Shown in pieces: positions 1-9,058 of a DNA stretch of 64,000 nucleotides. A program made the position numbers and the translations under genes. The notes under the pieces were generated by a model. That model searched no databases, had not been told where the DNA came from, and saw nothing but the letters and a program-made list of their open reading frames with translations. The DNA comes from Desulfosarcina sp. (GTDB lineage Bacteria; Desulfobacterota; Desulfobacteria; Desulfobacterales; Desulfosarcinaceae): contig JABZFO010000175.1 in the NCBI GenBank assembly GCA_014237405.1, positions 1 through 64,000 on the forward strand. The letters are read 5' to 3'. The number at the start of each line of letters is the position of its first letter. Position 1 is the stretch's first letter.

Positions 1-173
1 AAAAAAATCCCATTGGCCGGTTTGATCTCACAGTTAGCAAGAATAAATTGTTTTGAGACTGACTAACGGGGATCCAGATAATCTGGGACTACCGGGGTCA
101 ATTAAACTGGGACGTAGCAATTACCGATTTATGCCAGCCCGCCATCCAGCTTACCAAAGGTATCATTCTCATC

Positions 174-1625
174 TTGGATCAGGATGGGACGATTATCAGT
201 TTTAATGAATTTTTGGAGTCAACCACGGGATATTCGTATTCAGCGCTTACCCAAAAAAATTGGTTTGATCTGCTTCTGCCCGAGAAGGAAAAGGAATCGG
301 CAAAGCGATATTTTCAGCGCTTCATTCTTAGGGGCAAGTCGCCAATAAATATTGTCACCAAGATAATTACCCGTACTGGCGGAGAACGCTTTATCGAATG
401 GCACTACAAGCGGCTTGAGGATGACGCATCGGGAGTTGTCGCCGGGTTATTGGCAATCGGTCAGGATGTATCAGAGCGTGCTAAACACGAAAAGCAGCTC
501 TTGAATGAGCGAAATCAACTGATCGAAAGAAACAAGGAACTCACCTGCCTTTATAGCATGGCAAAGATTGTGGGGCAAAACAAGCCCCTTCCCCAAATGC
601 TGGAGTCCATCGCCGCTATTATTCCCCCGGCGTTTCAATACCCGGCGATCACTACGGCCATTATCCGCTTGGACCAGCATTCCTATGGTGGTCGGGATAC
701 GGCAATAGCTTGGCCTACCCTGACCGAAAACCTGGTTATCCAGAGGATACGGAGGGGAAACATAGAGGTGATTTACTCACCTCCAAAAAATGATCGCAAA
801 ACGAGTCAAACTCCCTTTCTCGATGAAGAACGCGCCCTTTTGAGAACTATTGCTCATCATCTTTCACTGGCGATCGAGAAAAAGGAAGCGCTCGATATTA
901 AAGCCGAGATAGAAAATCAGCTGCGACACTCGGATCGACTGGTAAAAATCGGTCAGTTGACTGCCGGTGTGGCTCACGAACTCAATGAGCCCCTTGGAAA
1001 TATCCTTGGTTTTGCCCAACTATCGTCAAAGGTTACTGATCTTCCGGAACAAGTATATAGTGATCTGAACAATATTATTAAGGCCGCTTTGCATGCCAGG
1101 GAGATCATAAAAAAACTAATGTTTTTCAGTCGTCAGACCCCGCCGCGTGAAACCCTGGTGAATCTGAACCGATTGATTGAAGACGGTATTTATCTGTTTG
1201 AGTCACGATGTGCTAAGAATGGAATTATAGTGACAAAAAAACTTTACCAAGATTTACCGGCCATAAAAGCCGATCTGTCCCAGTTGCAGCAAGTTTTTAC
1301 CAACCTGATCGTCAATGCGCTTCAGGCCATGCCTGAAGAAGGTAAGCTGAGCATTGAAACCTCGTTTGACGAAGCCCATGTTTACCTGCTGGTTCAGGAC
1401 TCCGGCATCGGTATGACTCAGGAAACATTAAAGCAAATTTTTCTGCCATTCTTTACAACCAAGGATATCAAACAGGGAACCGGTCTGGGGCTTTCAGTGG
1501 TTCACGGCATCGTTAAATCCCATGGCGGCAGCATTGACGTGGAGAGCCGCATCGGACAGGGTGCCCGCTTCCGGATAAAATTCCCGCTGAGAAGGTTATC
1601 CCCGGAGGAAAAGAATGAATCATAA
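174..1625 (+). CDS. PAS domain sensor histidine kinase (N-terminus uncertain, TTG start in track)
   Basis: PAS-like N-term, GAF-like middle, H-box VAHELNEPLGNILGF, N-box VNALQAM, G-boxes DSGIGM / GTGLGLSVVHGIV. Confidence 0.88.
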   Translation: MDQDGTIISFNEFLESTTGYSYSALTQKNWFDLLLPEKEKESAKRYFQRFILRGKSPINIVTKIITRTGGERFIEWHYKRLEDDASGVVAGLLAIGQDVSERAKHEKQLLNERNQLIERNKELTCLYSMAKIVGQNKPLPQMLESIAAIIPPAFQYPAITTAIIRLDQHSYGGRDTAIAWPTLTENLVIQRIRRGNIEVIYSPPKNDRKTSQTPFLDEERALLRTIAHHLSLAIEKKEALDIKAEIENQLRHSDRLVKIGQLTAGVAHELNEPLGNILGFAQLSSKVTDLPEQVYSDLNNIIKAALHAREIIKKLMFFSRQTPPRETLVNLNRLIEDGIYLFESRCAKNGIIVTKKLYQDLPAIKADLSQLQQVFTNLIVNALQAMPEEGKLSIETSFDEAHVYLLVQDSGIGMTQETLKQIFLPFFTTKDIKQGTGLGLSVVHGIVKSHGGSIDVESRIGQGARFRIKFPLRRLSPEEKNES

Positions 1626-2973
1626 AAAAATAGCGCATAACAGAACTAAGATTCTGGTAGTTGATGATTCAGCGCCCACCTTGGAAGTTATCCAAAGAAA
1701 CCTCGAAGCTGCCGGCTATGAAGTCTTCACCGCACCAAGCGTGGAACTGGCGATTGCCTTCCTGGAACAAAACTCGGTGGACCTCGTTATCACCGATATA
1801 AAAATGCCCAAAATCAGCGGCTTGGAGCTACTTAAATATGTGAAAGAAAATGTAAAGGAAACGGAAATAATGATCATTACCGGCTACCCGTCCATTAAAG
1901 GTGCGGTAGAGGCGGTTAAAGACGGTGCTGAAAATTATCTGGTAAAACCCTTTACGGATGAAGAGTTATTGTCGGTTGTCTCCAAGATGCTCGAGAAACT
2001 GGCAAACCGCCATGCTGTTAAAGCGAAGCCACTATCTGGCAGCCACAATATTATTGGTAATTCCCCGGGCATGCAGCATGTATATCGACTCATTGGAAAG
2101 GCCGCCGCCACTAGCGTCAACGTGTTGCTTTTAGGGGAGAGCGGCACGGGTAAGGAATTGGTGGCACGCGCCATCCATTACAGCAGTAAAACTGTTTCAG
2201 GGCCTTTTGTGACCGTCAACTGTACAGCGATTCCAGATAGCCTTCTGGAAAGTGAGCTTTTCGGCCACGTCAAAGGGGCCTTCACCGGAGCGCAAGCCTC
2301 CCGAGCCGGATTTTTCCAGATTGCCGACGGAGGGACGCTCTTTCTGGATGAAATCGGGGATGCCAGCCTAAGTATGCAAGGAAAACTGCTGCGGGCTATT
2401 CAAAACAAGGAAATTTTCATGGTAGGGTCCAGCCGCGTTCAAAAAATCGACACACGAATCATAGCGGCAACCAATACGGATCTGAACCGTCTCGTCAAAA
2501 AGGGCCTCTTCCGGGAGGACCTTTATTACCGGCTGAACATTGTTGAAATTACTTTGCCGCCTCTGCACGAACGCGGTGAGGATATCCTGTTACTGGTTCA
2601 GCTTTTTAAGGAAAAACTTTCCAGAGATATGAATCGCCCGGCGCCCCAATTCTCAGACAAGGTTCTTCAGATATTTAAAAATTATCATTGGCAAGGCAAT
2701 GTCCGGGAGCTTGAGAACCTGATCCAGCGTCTGGTGGTGCTGGCTGACGGCAATTTTATTGATGTTACGGATCTTCCTGAACAAATGCGATTCAGCATCA
2801 ACTGGCGCAGAGGTCTCAACCGGCCCTTAGCTGAAGTTGAAGCGGAACATATTGCGAATGTGCTAAACAGTGTGAAGGGAAACAAAACTCGAGCCGCCGA
2901 GATTCTGGGGATTGACCGCAAAACCCTCCGGGAAAAAATACGGCGGGCAAACCAACCAACCGATATCGGGTAA
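1615..2973 (+). CDS. sigma-54-dependent response regulator (NtrC/AtoC family)
   Basis: Receiver domain [20 protein letters not shown]+ [15 protein letters not shown]-terminal Fis-type HTH; overlaps kinase stop. Confidence 0.95.
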   Translation: MNHKKIAHNRTKILVVDDSAPTLEVIQRNLEAAGYEVFTAPSVELAIAFLEQNSVDLVITDIKMPKISGLELLKYVKENVKETEIMIITGYPSIKGAVEAVKDGAENYLVKPFTDEELLSVVSKMLEKLANRHAVKAKPLSGSHNIIGNSPGMQHVYRLIGKAAATSVNVLLLGESGTGKELVARAIHYSSKTVSGPFVTVNCTAIPDSLLESELFGHVKGAFTGAQASRAGFFQIADGGTLFLDEIGDASLSMQGKLLRAIQNKEIFMVGSSRVQKIDTRIIAATNTDLNRLVKKGLFREDLYYRLNIVEITLPPLHERGEDILLLVQLFKEKLSRDMNRPAPQFSDKVLQIFKNYHWQGNVRELENLIQRLVVLADGNFIDVTDLPEQMRFSINWRRGLNRPLAEVEAEHIANVLNSVKGNKTRAAEILGIDRKTLREKIRRANQPTDIG

Positions 2974-3237
2974 TTATTCCCCACCGAGGCATTCCTCCCC
3001 GGTTTTTTCTCTCCCCCCATCCACTTCTTCCACATGCGGGCCACCGCAACATCCTTTCCTCTAACCTGATTTATCTATCTGGTATTTCAAATTATTCAGT
3101 TTAGGGTACCAAACCGACCGATGTCGTCCAGCCCCCTTTTTCATTCTGGCATCCAGATTGCTCTAACTAAGTGCAACAATAAGTCGTTCTTTCCTTTTAA
3201 CCTAAGAAACGAAATCCAAAAATGAAGGAGGATTTGT

Positions 3238-3549
3238 ATGAAAGCTCAATCTCAAAATACAGACATTTGTCAAACCTGTATATATGCACCCGAATGTGTT
3301 CACTATCAAAACTGCCAAATCATGTGCAAGCCGATCTGGTTTTGTGAGAATTTTGACAATAGAGCCTCGCTACAGGCGAATGACAACGAGAAGATCTATT
3401 CAGAGGAGCGATCATCTCAATCTTCCAATCCCGGCATTGAGGTGATTTCCAGAAGGATGAAAGGGTTGTGTATTAACTGTGAAAACCGGGCTTCATGTAT
3501 ATTTCCAATACAAGATGGAGGCGTTTGGTATTGTGAAGAATACTGTTAA
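3238..3549 (+). CDS. small Cys-rich protein with two CxxC-type clusters
   Basis: CQTCIYAPECVHYQNC and CINCENRASCIFP...WYCEEYC; upstream aggagg RBS. Confidence 0.7.
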   Translation: MKAQSQNTDICQTCIYAPECVHYQNCQIMCKPIWFCENFDNRASLQANDNEKIYSEERSSQSSNPGIEVISRRMKGLCINCENRASCIFPIQDGGVWYCEEYC

Positions 3550-3707
3550 TAAATGCTTGCCGGTCCGATAGAATTTTCCGGACTGGATTTATGCCCTGTT
3601 CCATTAACCTATAGACGGAAATCGGCAGCTGGTATCCTCCGGGATTCTGCCGATTTTCCGCTAAACAAGAAATTTGAGTTACAGGCAATCAAAAGGAGAA
3701 TATAATA

Positions 3708-5081
3708 ATGTATAAAACAGCTTTATACAGCGAAGCAAAATCGAGCTCATACGTACAAGAAATATCACATATGATAAAAGATAAATATCCCTGGGAAAGA
3801 GAGTTTATTCAGGCCGTCGATGAGCTTCTTTCTTCATTGAGTCTGCTGTTTGATCAAGAACCTCTCTATAAATATGAGCGGATCCTGGAAAGGATCGTCG
3901 AACCCGAGCGGATCGTCATCTTCCGGGTGCCTTGGCGGGACGATACCGGTACCATTCAGGTTAACACCGGGTATCGAATTGGGTTTAACAGTGCTCTCGG
4001 ACCATACAAAGGCGGCTTGCGGTTCCACGCCTCGGTGACGCTGAGTATACTGAAATTTTTGGGTTTTGAGCAGATTTTCAAAAATGCTTTAACCGGTCTG
4101 CCTCTTGGAGGTGGAAAAGGTGGCAGCGATTTCAATCCCCGTGGAAAATCCAATGTCGAAATCGAAAATTTCTGTCAGAGCTTTATGGTTGGCCTATACA
4201 ATCATATTGGTCCCAATACCGACGTGCCGGCCGGTGATATCGGTGTAGGTGCCCGGGAAATCGGTTACTTATTTGGTCATTACAAACGTCTTAAAAATGT
4301 GTTTGAAGGCGTGTTGACCGGAAAAGGAGTCGACTGGGGCGGTTCCGCTGTTCGACCAGAGGCCACAGGATACGGTGCCGTCTATTTTGCCGAAGAAATG
4401 TTGAAAACTCGCGGAGAACACATAGACGGTAAAATAGTGGCAGTTTCAGGATTTGGGAATGTCGCCTGGGGCGTAGTCAAAAAGATTACGGAAATGGGAG
4501 CCAAGGTAATCACTCTTTCTGGCCCGGACGGGTTTATCTATGACGAAGACGGTGTCCAGGGGGAAAAGATCGATTACATGTTGACCATGCGTTCCAGTGG
4601 CCGCGACCAGGTGCAGGACTATTCCGATAAGTTTAAGGTTGACTTTTATCCGGGAAAACGTCCCTGGGGCGTTAAATGCGACATCGCCTTCCCCTGTGCC
4701 TGTGAAAATGAGATGGATGTTGAAGATGCTAAGTCTCTTGTCCGCAACGGGTGCATGTGCGTCACCGAGTGCGCCAATATGCCCTTAACCCCGGATTCCA
4801 TTGAGTTTTTACTTGAAAACAACATTCTCTATTCTCCCGGGAAAGCATCCAATGCAGGTGGCGTTGCCTGTTCCGGATTTGAAATGGCGCAAAATAGCAC
4901 TAAAATAAAGTGGTCAAAGGAAGAGGTCGATCAAAGATTGCGGCAAGTGATGACCGACATCCACCAGAACTGCTTGCAGGCGGCTGAAAGGTATGGCAAA
5001 CCGGGCAATTATTTCAGCGGAGCAAACATTGCTGGATTTATAAAAGTGGCAAACGCCATGCTTGATCAAGGCAATACTTGA
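3708..5081 (+). CDS. gdhA: NADP-type glutamate dehydrogenase
   Basis: GPYKGGLRFHASV, LPLGGGKGGSDFNPRGKS, GFGNVAWG; full length 457 aa. Confidence 0.96.
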   Translation: MYKTALYSEAKSSSYVQEISHMIKDKYPWEREFIQAVDELLSSLSLLFDQEPLYKYERILERIVEPERIVIFRVPWRDDTGTIQVNTGYRIGFNSALGPYKGGLRFHASVTLSILKFLGFEQIFKNALTGLPLGGGKGGSDFNPRGKSNVEIENFCQSFMVGLYNHIGPNTDVPAGDIGVGAREIGYLFGHYKRLKNVFEGVLTGKGVDWGGSAVRPEATGYGAVYFAEEMLKTRGEHIDGKIVAVSGFGNVAWGVVKKITEMGAKVITLSGPDGFIYDEDGVQGEKIDYMLTMRSSGRDQVQDYSDKFKVDFYPGKRPWGVKCDIAFPCACENEMDVEDAKSLVRNGCMCVTECANMPLTPDSIEFLLENNILYSPGKASNAGGVACSGFEMAQNSTKIKWSKEEVDQRLRQVMTDIHQNCLQAAERYGKPGNYFSGANIAGFIKVANAMLDQGNT

Positions 5082-5291
5082 TTGGTTATTTTCAAACCGC
5101 AACGTTTAAAAAACTGACGTACTTTTGACTTTGGCATCACCCTCAGAAAAGGGTGTCAGTATTTGACCTCGGGCCTTTACTAGGCTATACGCTCCCAGTT
5201 ACTTTTTTGGCAATGACCAGGGAGTGGGCTGTTATTTCGGGGGACTGGGACAATAGCGGCAACACTTACGGCTGTAGTTCCAGCGGCCTGC

Positions 5292-5582
5292 ATGTGCATT
5301 GCGGGGAACTGTCTTAGACTATTGGCTGAGCCTGAAACTTTGGCAGAACGGATAATGGATGGCATCAATTGGTACTCAAATATCCTCATGAACCAAGGCC
5401 TTTATGCTCTAAACGATCATATGATCTGCGACTTTGCGGAAAACAGTTCCGAGATTAGGGGGCTTGTAACGCAGAATAGTATTGAATTACTTGAAGATTT
5501 AAGCGATAGCCTATGGAACGATATTCCGTGGAACAACGCCCTCGTGTGGAACAACTTTGTCAATTCAAGTGTCAGTGGATGA
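5292..5582 (+). CDS. hypothetical/orphan ORF, possibly gene remnant
   Basis: 96 aa ORF in a ~1.1 kb region without recognisable genes. Confidence 0.25.
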   Translation: MCIAGNCLRLLAEPETLAERIMDGINWYSNILMNQGLYALNDHMICDFAENSSEIRGLVTQNSIELLEDLSDSLWNDIPWNNALVWNNFVNSSVSG

Positions 5583-6150
5583 AGATTATTTGACAATGGT
5601 CAACATGCGGGATCTACTTGACCTGACATACTTCAAAGACAACATCTGTAAATCAGATTTAGTGCTGTTAAGGCATATTACAATATATGGAGATGATCCA
5701 ATAGGGTGTAAAACTTGTGATTTGCTCCAACCTGTCTTTTGGATGACCGCTTGATAGCTGCTATGTACAAAACGTCCTGCGAAAAAATGATCGACCACAA
5801 CATCTGGGGGTGGGCGCTTTCGGAAATTAGTTGACTTTCAATTTGCTATCACAGGGAAAAAACGGACACAGATTCTTTGGATGAGCTCCAACTCATCGCC
5901 ATAAATAGACCCGTTTTAAAAGCAGTGATAATTCATTTCCGCATTTGGGATTAATTCCATTCCGAACCCGCCGCTAAAAAATACGCATCGACTTGATCCC
6001 CTGTTTTAATTCTGGCAGCCCAGGAGACATCCGAACCCCCAACACCCGGATTTGGAGCCCGGTCTCTACCAATTCGAGCTACTGGTCTGGAGCAGTTTTT
6101 TGTAACGTTTTTTATAAAAAGGGGGACAGATAGGGGACTGGTACACGCTG

Positions 6151-6194
6151 CACAAAAACAAGGGGGTTTAGCAATGTTCGCTAAACCCCTTATT
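6151..6194 (-). terminator. Rho-independent terminator of tRNA-Leu (minus strand)
   Basis: Inverted repeat gggggtttagc-aatgttc-gctaaacccc followed on the minus strand by CTTGTTTTTGTG. Confidence 0.7.
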
Positions 6195-6198
6195 TAAT

Positions 6199-6286
6199 TG
6201 GTGCCTAGGGCCGGAATCGAACCGGCACGTTCATTGAGAACGAGGGATTTTAAGTCCCTTGCGTCTACCAATTCCGCCACCCAGGC
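6199..6286 (-). tRNA. tRNA-Leu(TAA), CCA encoded
   Basis: Minus strand GCCTGGGTGGCGGAATTGGTAGACGC...GACTTAAAATC...GGTTCGATTCC...CCTAGGCACCA; acceptor pairs GCCTGGG/CCTAGGC. Confidence 0.93.
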
Positions 6287-6348
6287 AATTGGTGTTTTTG
6301 AAGATGAGATGTTCGGATCAAAATGCTTGGTGGTTTGTGAGGCAGCTA

Positions 6349-7005
6349 TTAACGGTGGCACCGGCAGGCCGTGCCGATCATCAACGGCCGATGGCTGTTT
6401 TTGCAGGCGGTTTCCAGTGCGGCCATCAAATCTGCAGGGTAAATACCGCCCACACCGGGCAGCAGCTGATGGCTGCGCAGCACAATGGGCAAAACATCAT
6501 CAAAATTAAGGTCGGCCAGCAGCCGAAACAGGTCCTTGGGTCTGGGTTTTCCGGTATGGGTACAGATTTTTTCCGGCTCCGGGCAGTTGTCCGGGCAGAT
6601 GAAATCGGCATGGCTGACAAATGCCTGGCCGGTTTTTCCCCGAAAGGCATTGGGCATTTGGGTTAGCCAGGAATCCGGAATCTTTACTGCATTAATCTCA
6701 TAGGTACTCAATAACTTAAACGACAACCATTCTGCCGCTACATGAACAGGAATAGCCGGAACGATCATGTCCACCGGCGCGTCCTGATCCAGCATGCGGT
6801 TCAGCCATCCAATGCCATCGTCATTGACTGCGGTGATGCCTGGATTATCGATAGTGATCGGCTTTTTATCCACCACCGTAATTGCCGCACCGGAAATATG
6901 CCGGGTGATCCGCTCCACGGCAATCTGCCCGAAACGGCCGGCGCCGATGATCCAGAAACATTTGGGTCTTAAAGGAATGTCCCTTTGATCCTTGTTATTA
7001 TTCAT
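6349..7005 (-). CDS. Rossmann-fold NAD(P)-binding-like hypothetical protein
   Basis: FWIIGAGRFGQIAVERI nucleotide-binding motif. Confidence 0.6.
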   Translation of the reverse strand: MNNNKDQRDIPLRPKCFWIIGAGRFGQIAVERITRHISGAAITVVDKKPITIDNPGITAVNDDGIGWLNRMLDQDAPVDMIVPAIPVHVAAEWLSFKLLSTYEINAVKIPDSWLTQMPNAFRGKTGQAFVSHADFICPDNCPEPEKICTHTGKPRPKDLFRLLADLNFDDVLPIVLRSHQLLPGVGGIYPADLMAALETACKNSHRPLMIGTACRCHR

Positions 7006-7136
7006 GGCATTTGGTAGAAAACGCTGAGGCTGAAAAAGCCAGATAATAAAAATTCTGGCCCAGAGGACCCGGCGCTGGTTATCCCCAAAGAGGATTTGCT
7101 TTATTGGAAGTCCATTGATTTATTGAAATCCCAAAT

Positions 7137-7669
7137 ATGATGACAACTGCACCGCAACTGATTCTGGCGTCCCAATCCCCTCGTCGACGCTACCTGCTCG
7201 AACAGGCCGGGTTGACGTTTTTGGTGATTCCCAGCAGTTTCGATGAGGGCTCAATTCAGTTAGCAGACCCTGCAGACTATGTCAAAGCCCTTGCCGAGGC
7301 CAAGGCCGATGAAATTGCACGCCAATATCCGGAAGGCTGGGTGATCGGTGCGGACACCATCGTTACCATCGACAGCGTGATTCTTGGCAAGCCCGGCAAT
7401 CCACGTGAAGCCCGGCAGATGCTGGAACGGTTGAGTGGCCAGTCCCATTTTGTATATACCGGATATGCCATCGTCTGCAAAAATAAACAGACCTGCATCA
7501 GTGATGCGATTAAAACCGATGTGCAGTTCAAGGATCTGTCCTGGTCAGGCGGATCAACGGCTCGTACACCAATGTGGTGGGGCTTCCCGTGTGTGAAGTG
7601 ATTGAAACGCTGCTCAAGATAGGTGTCGTGAAAATGAATACAGAAAACGCGAAAGGACTCGCGGTGTGA
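7137..7669 (+). pseudogene. maf: Maf family nucleotide pyrophosphatase, interrupted by internal deletion/frameshift
   Basis: LILASQSPRRRYLLEQAG, GADTIV, then FKDLS joined out of frame to LVRRINGSYTNVVGLPVCEVIETLL (7541-7669). Confidence 0.85.
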
Positions 7670-8349
7670 GGGAAAATCTGGAGCGGATCAAAAAACGAAT
7701 TGCTGACGCCGCCACCGGTTGCGGCCGTGATCCCGAATGCGTTCGCCTGGTGGCCGTGAGCAAAACCGTGGATGCCGACCGGGTGGCCGAGGCCATCGAT
7801 TCCGGCGCCGTCATTTTGGGTGAAAACTACATTCAGGAGGCACGAGACAAGTTCAATACCCTGTATGACCGGCCCGTGCAATGGCACTTCATCGGACATC
7901 TGCAATCCAACAAAGCCAAATACGCCGTGCGAATGTTCGACCTGATCCATTCGGTAGATTCCCTCAAGCTGGCCAGGGCACTGGACAAGGAGGCCCGGAA
8001 AAACGACAAGGTGCAGGAGATCCTCATCCAGGTAAACATCAGCCAGGAGGAGACCAAATCGGGTATTGAGGAGACCGGCGCCGTTGATCTGATAACGCAG
8101 ATCAGCCGACTTGAAAACGTCCGGGTGAAGGGGTTGATGACCATGCCGCCCTTTTTCGATGCACCGGAACAGGCCCGTCCCTTTTTCCGCCAGCTGGCCA
8201 GGCTCCGGGACCGGATCGTCGATCGCAACGTCCCCGGCGTAAGCATGGATGAACTGTCCATGGGCATGACCGGTGATTTCGAGGTGGCCATCAATGAAGG
8301 CGCCACCCTGGTTCGCATCGGCACCGCCATTTTTGGAGCACGCCAGTGA
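7666..8349 (+). CDS. YggS family pyridoxal phosphate homeostasis protein
   Basis: LVAVSKTV, GENYIQEARDK, WHFIGHLQSNK, SMGMTGDFEVAI; GTG start overlaps maf-frame stop. Confidence 0.93.
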   Translation: MRENLERIKKRIADAATGCGRDPECVRLVAVSKTVDADRVAEAIDSGAVILGENYIQEARDKFNTLYDRPVQWHFIGHLQSNKAKYAVRMFDLIHSVDSLKLARALDKEARKNDKVQEILIQVNISQEETKSGIEETGAVDLITQISRLENVRVKGLMTMPPFFDAPEQARPFFRQLARLRDRIVDRNVPGVSMDELSMGMTGDFEVAINEGATLVRIGTAIFGARQ

Positions 8350-8939
8350 ACCTGCTGATACACATCTGTTGCGGCCCCTGCAGCATCTACCCGGTTCAGG
8401 TGCTGCGGGACGACCACCATGATGTCATGGGTTTTTTCTACCGCAACAATATCCACCCGTTCACCGAGTGCATGAAGCGGGAGGAGACCCTGAAGACCTA
8501 TGCAAAAGCTGTCTCCCTGAAGATGATATATCAGCCCGGCTATGACATGGAGACCTTTTTACGCAATGTGGCCTTCCGGGAAGCCGAGCGCTGCACCTAT
8601 TGCTACCACGACCGCCTGACCACCACGGCCAATTTCGCCAGGAAAGGCAAATTCGACGGTTTTACCACCACACTGCTATACAGTCGCTTTCAAAAACACG
8701 AGCAGATCCGTGCCATCGGCGAGGCGGTGGGAAAATCGGTGGGCGTGCCCTTCTACTACCAGGATTTTCGGGAGGGATGGAAGGCGGGTATCGACGAATC
8801 CCGCCGGCGGGGCATGTACCGTCAGCCCTACTGCGGCTGCATCTACAGTGAAAAAGAACGGCACTATCGAAAGTCTAAAAAGAATGCCCCTTCAACCGGT
8901 GGCGACACGGGTTCAACAACCACTTGGTATAGGCTTTAA
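8346..8939 (+). CDS. queH: epoxyqueuosine reductase QueH
   Basis: HICCGPCSIYPV, CTYCYHDRL, YCGCIYSEKER; ATGA-type overlap with yggS. Confidence 0.9.
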   Translation: MNLLIHICCGPCSIYPVQVLRDDHHDVMGFFYRNNIHPFTECMKREETLKTYAKAVSLKMIYQPGYDMETFLRNVAFREAERCTYCYHDRLTTTANFARKGKFDGFTTTLLYSRFQKHEQIRAIGEAVGKSVGVPFYYQDFREGWKAGIDESRRRGMYRQPYCGCIYSEKERHYRKSKKNAPSTGGDTGSTTTWYRL

Positions 8940-9035
8940 GATAATTAATTTGGCAAGGATAGAGGGAGGAAGCCGTATTGTAATACTGCGACGACCGATA
9001 ACGCAGTCCAAATTAATTATCTTAAAGTCTATACC
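8926..9035. repeat. MITE-like palindromic element, 28-bp terminal inverted repeats
   Basis: GGTATAGGCTTTAAGATAATTAATTTGG (8926-8953) vs CCAAATTAATTATCTTAAAGTCTATACC (9008-9035), one mismatch; internal hairpin ACTGCG..CGCAGT. Confidence 0.8.
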
Positions 9036-9058
9036 ATCCCGCCAGGACCACTGACACT

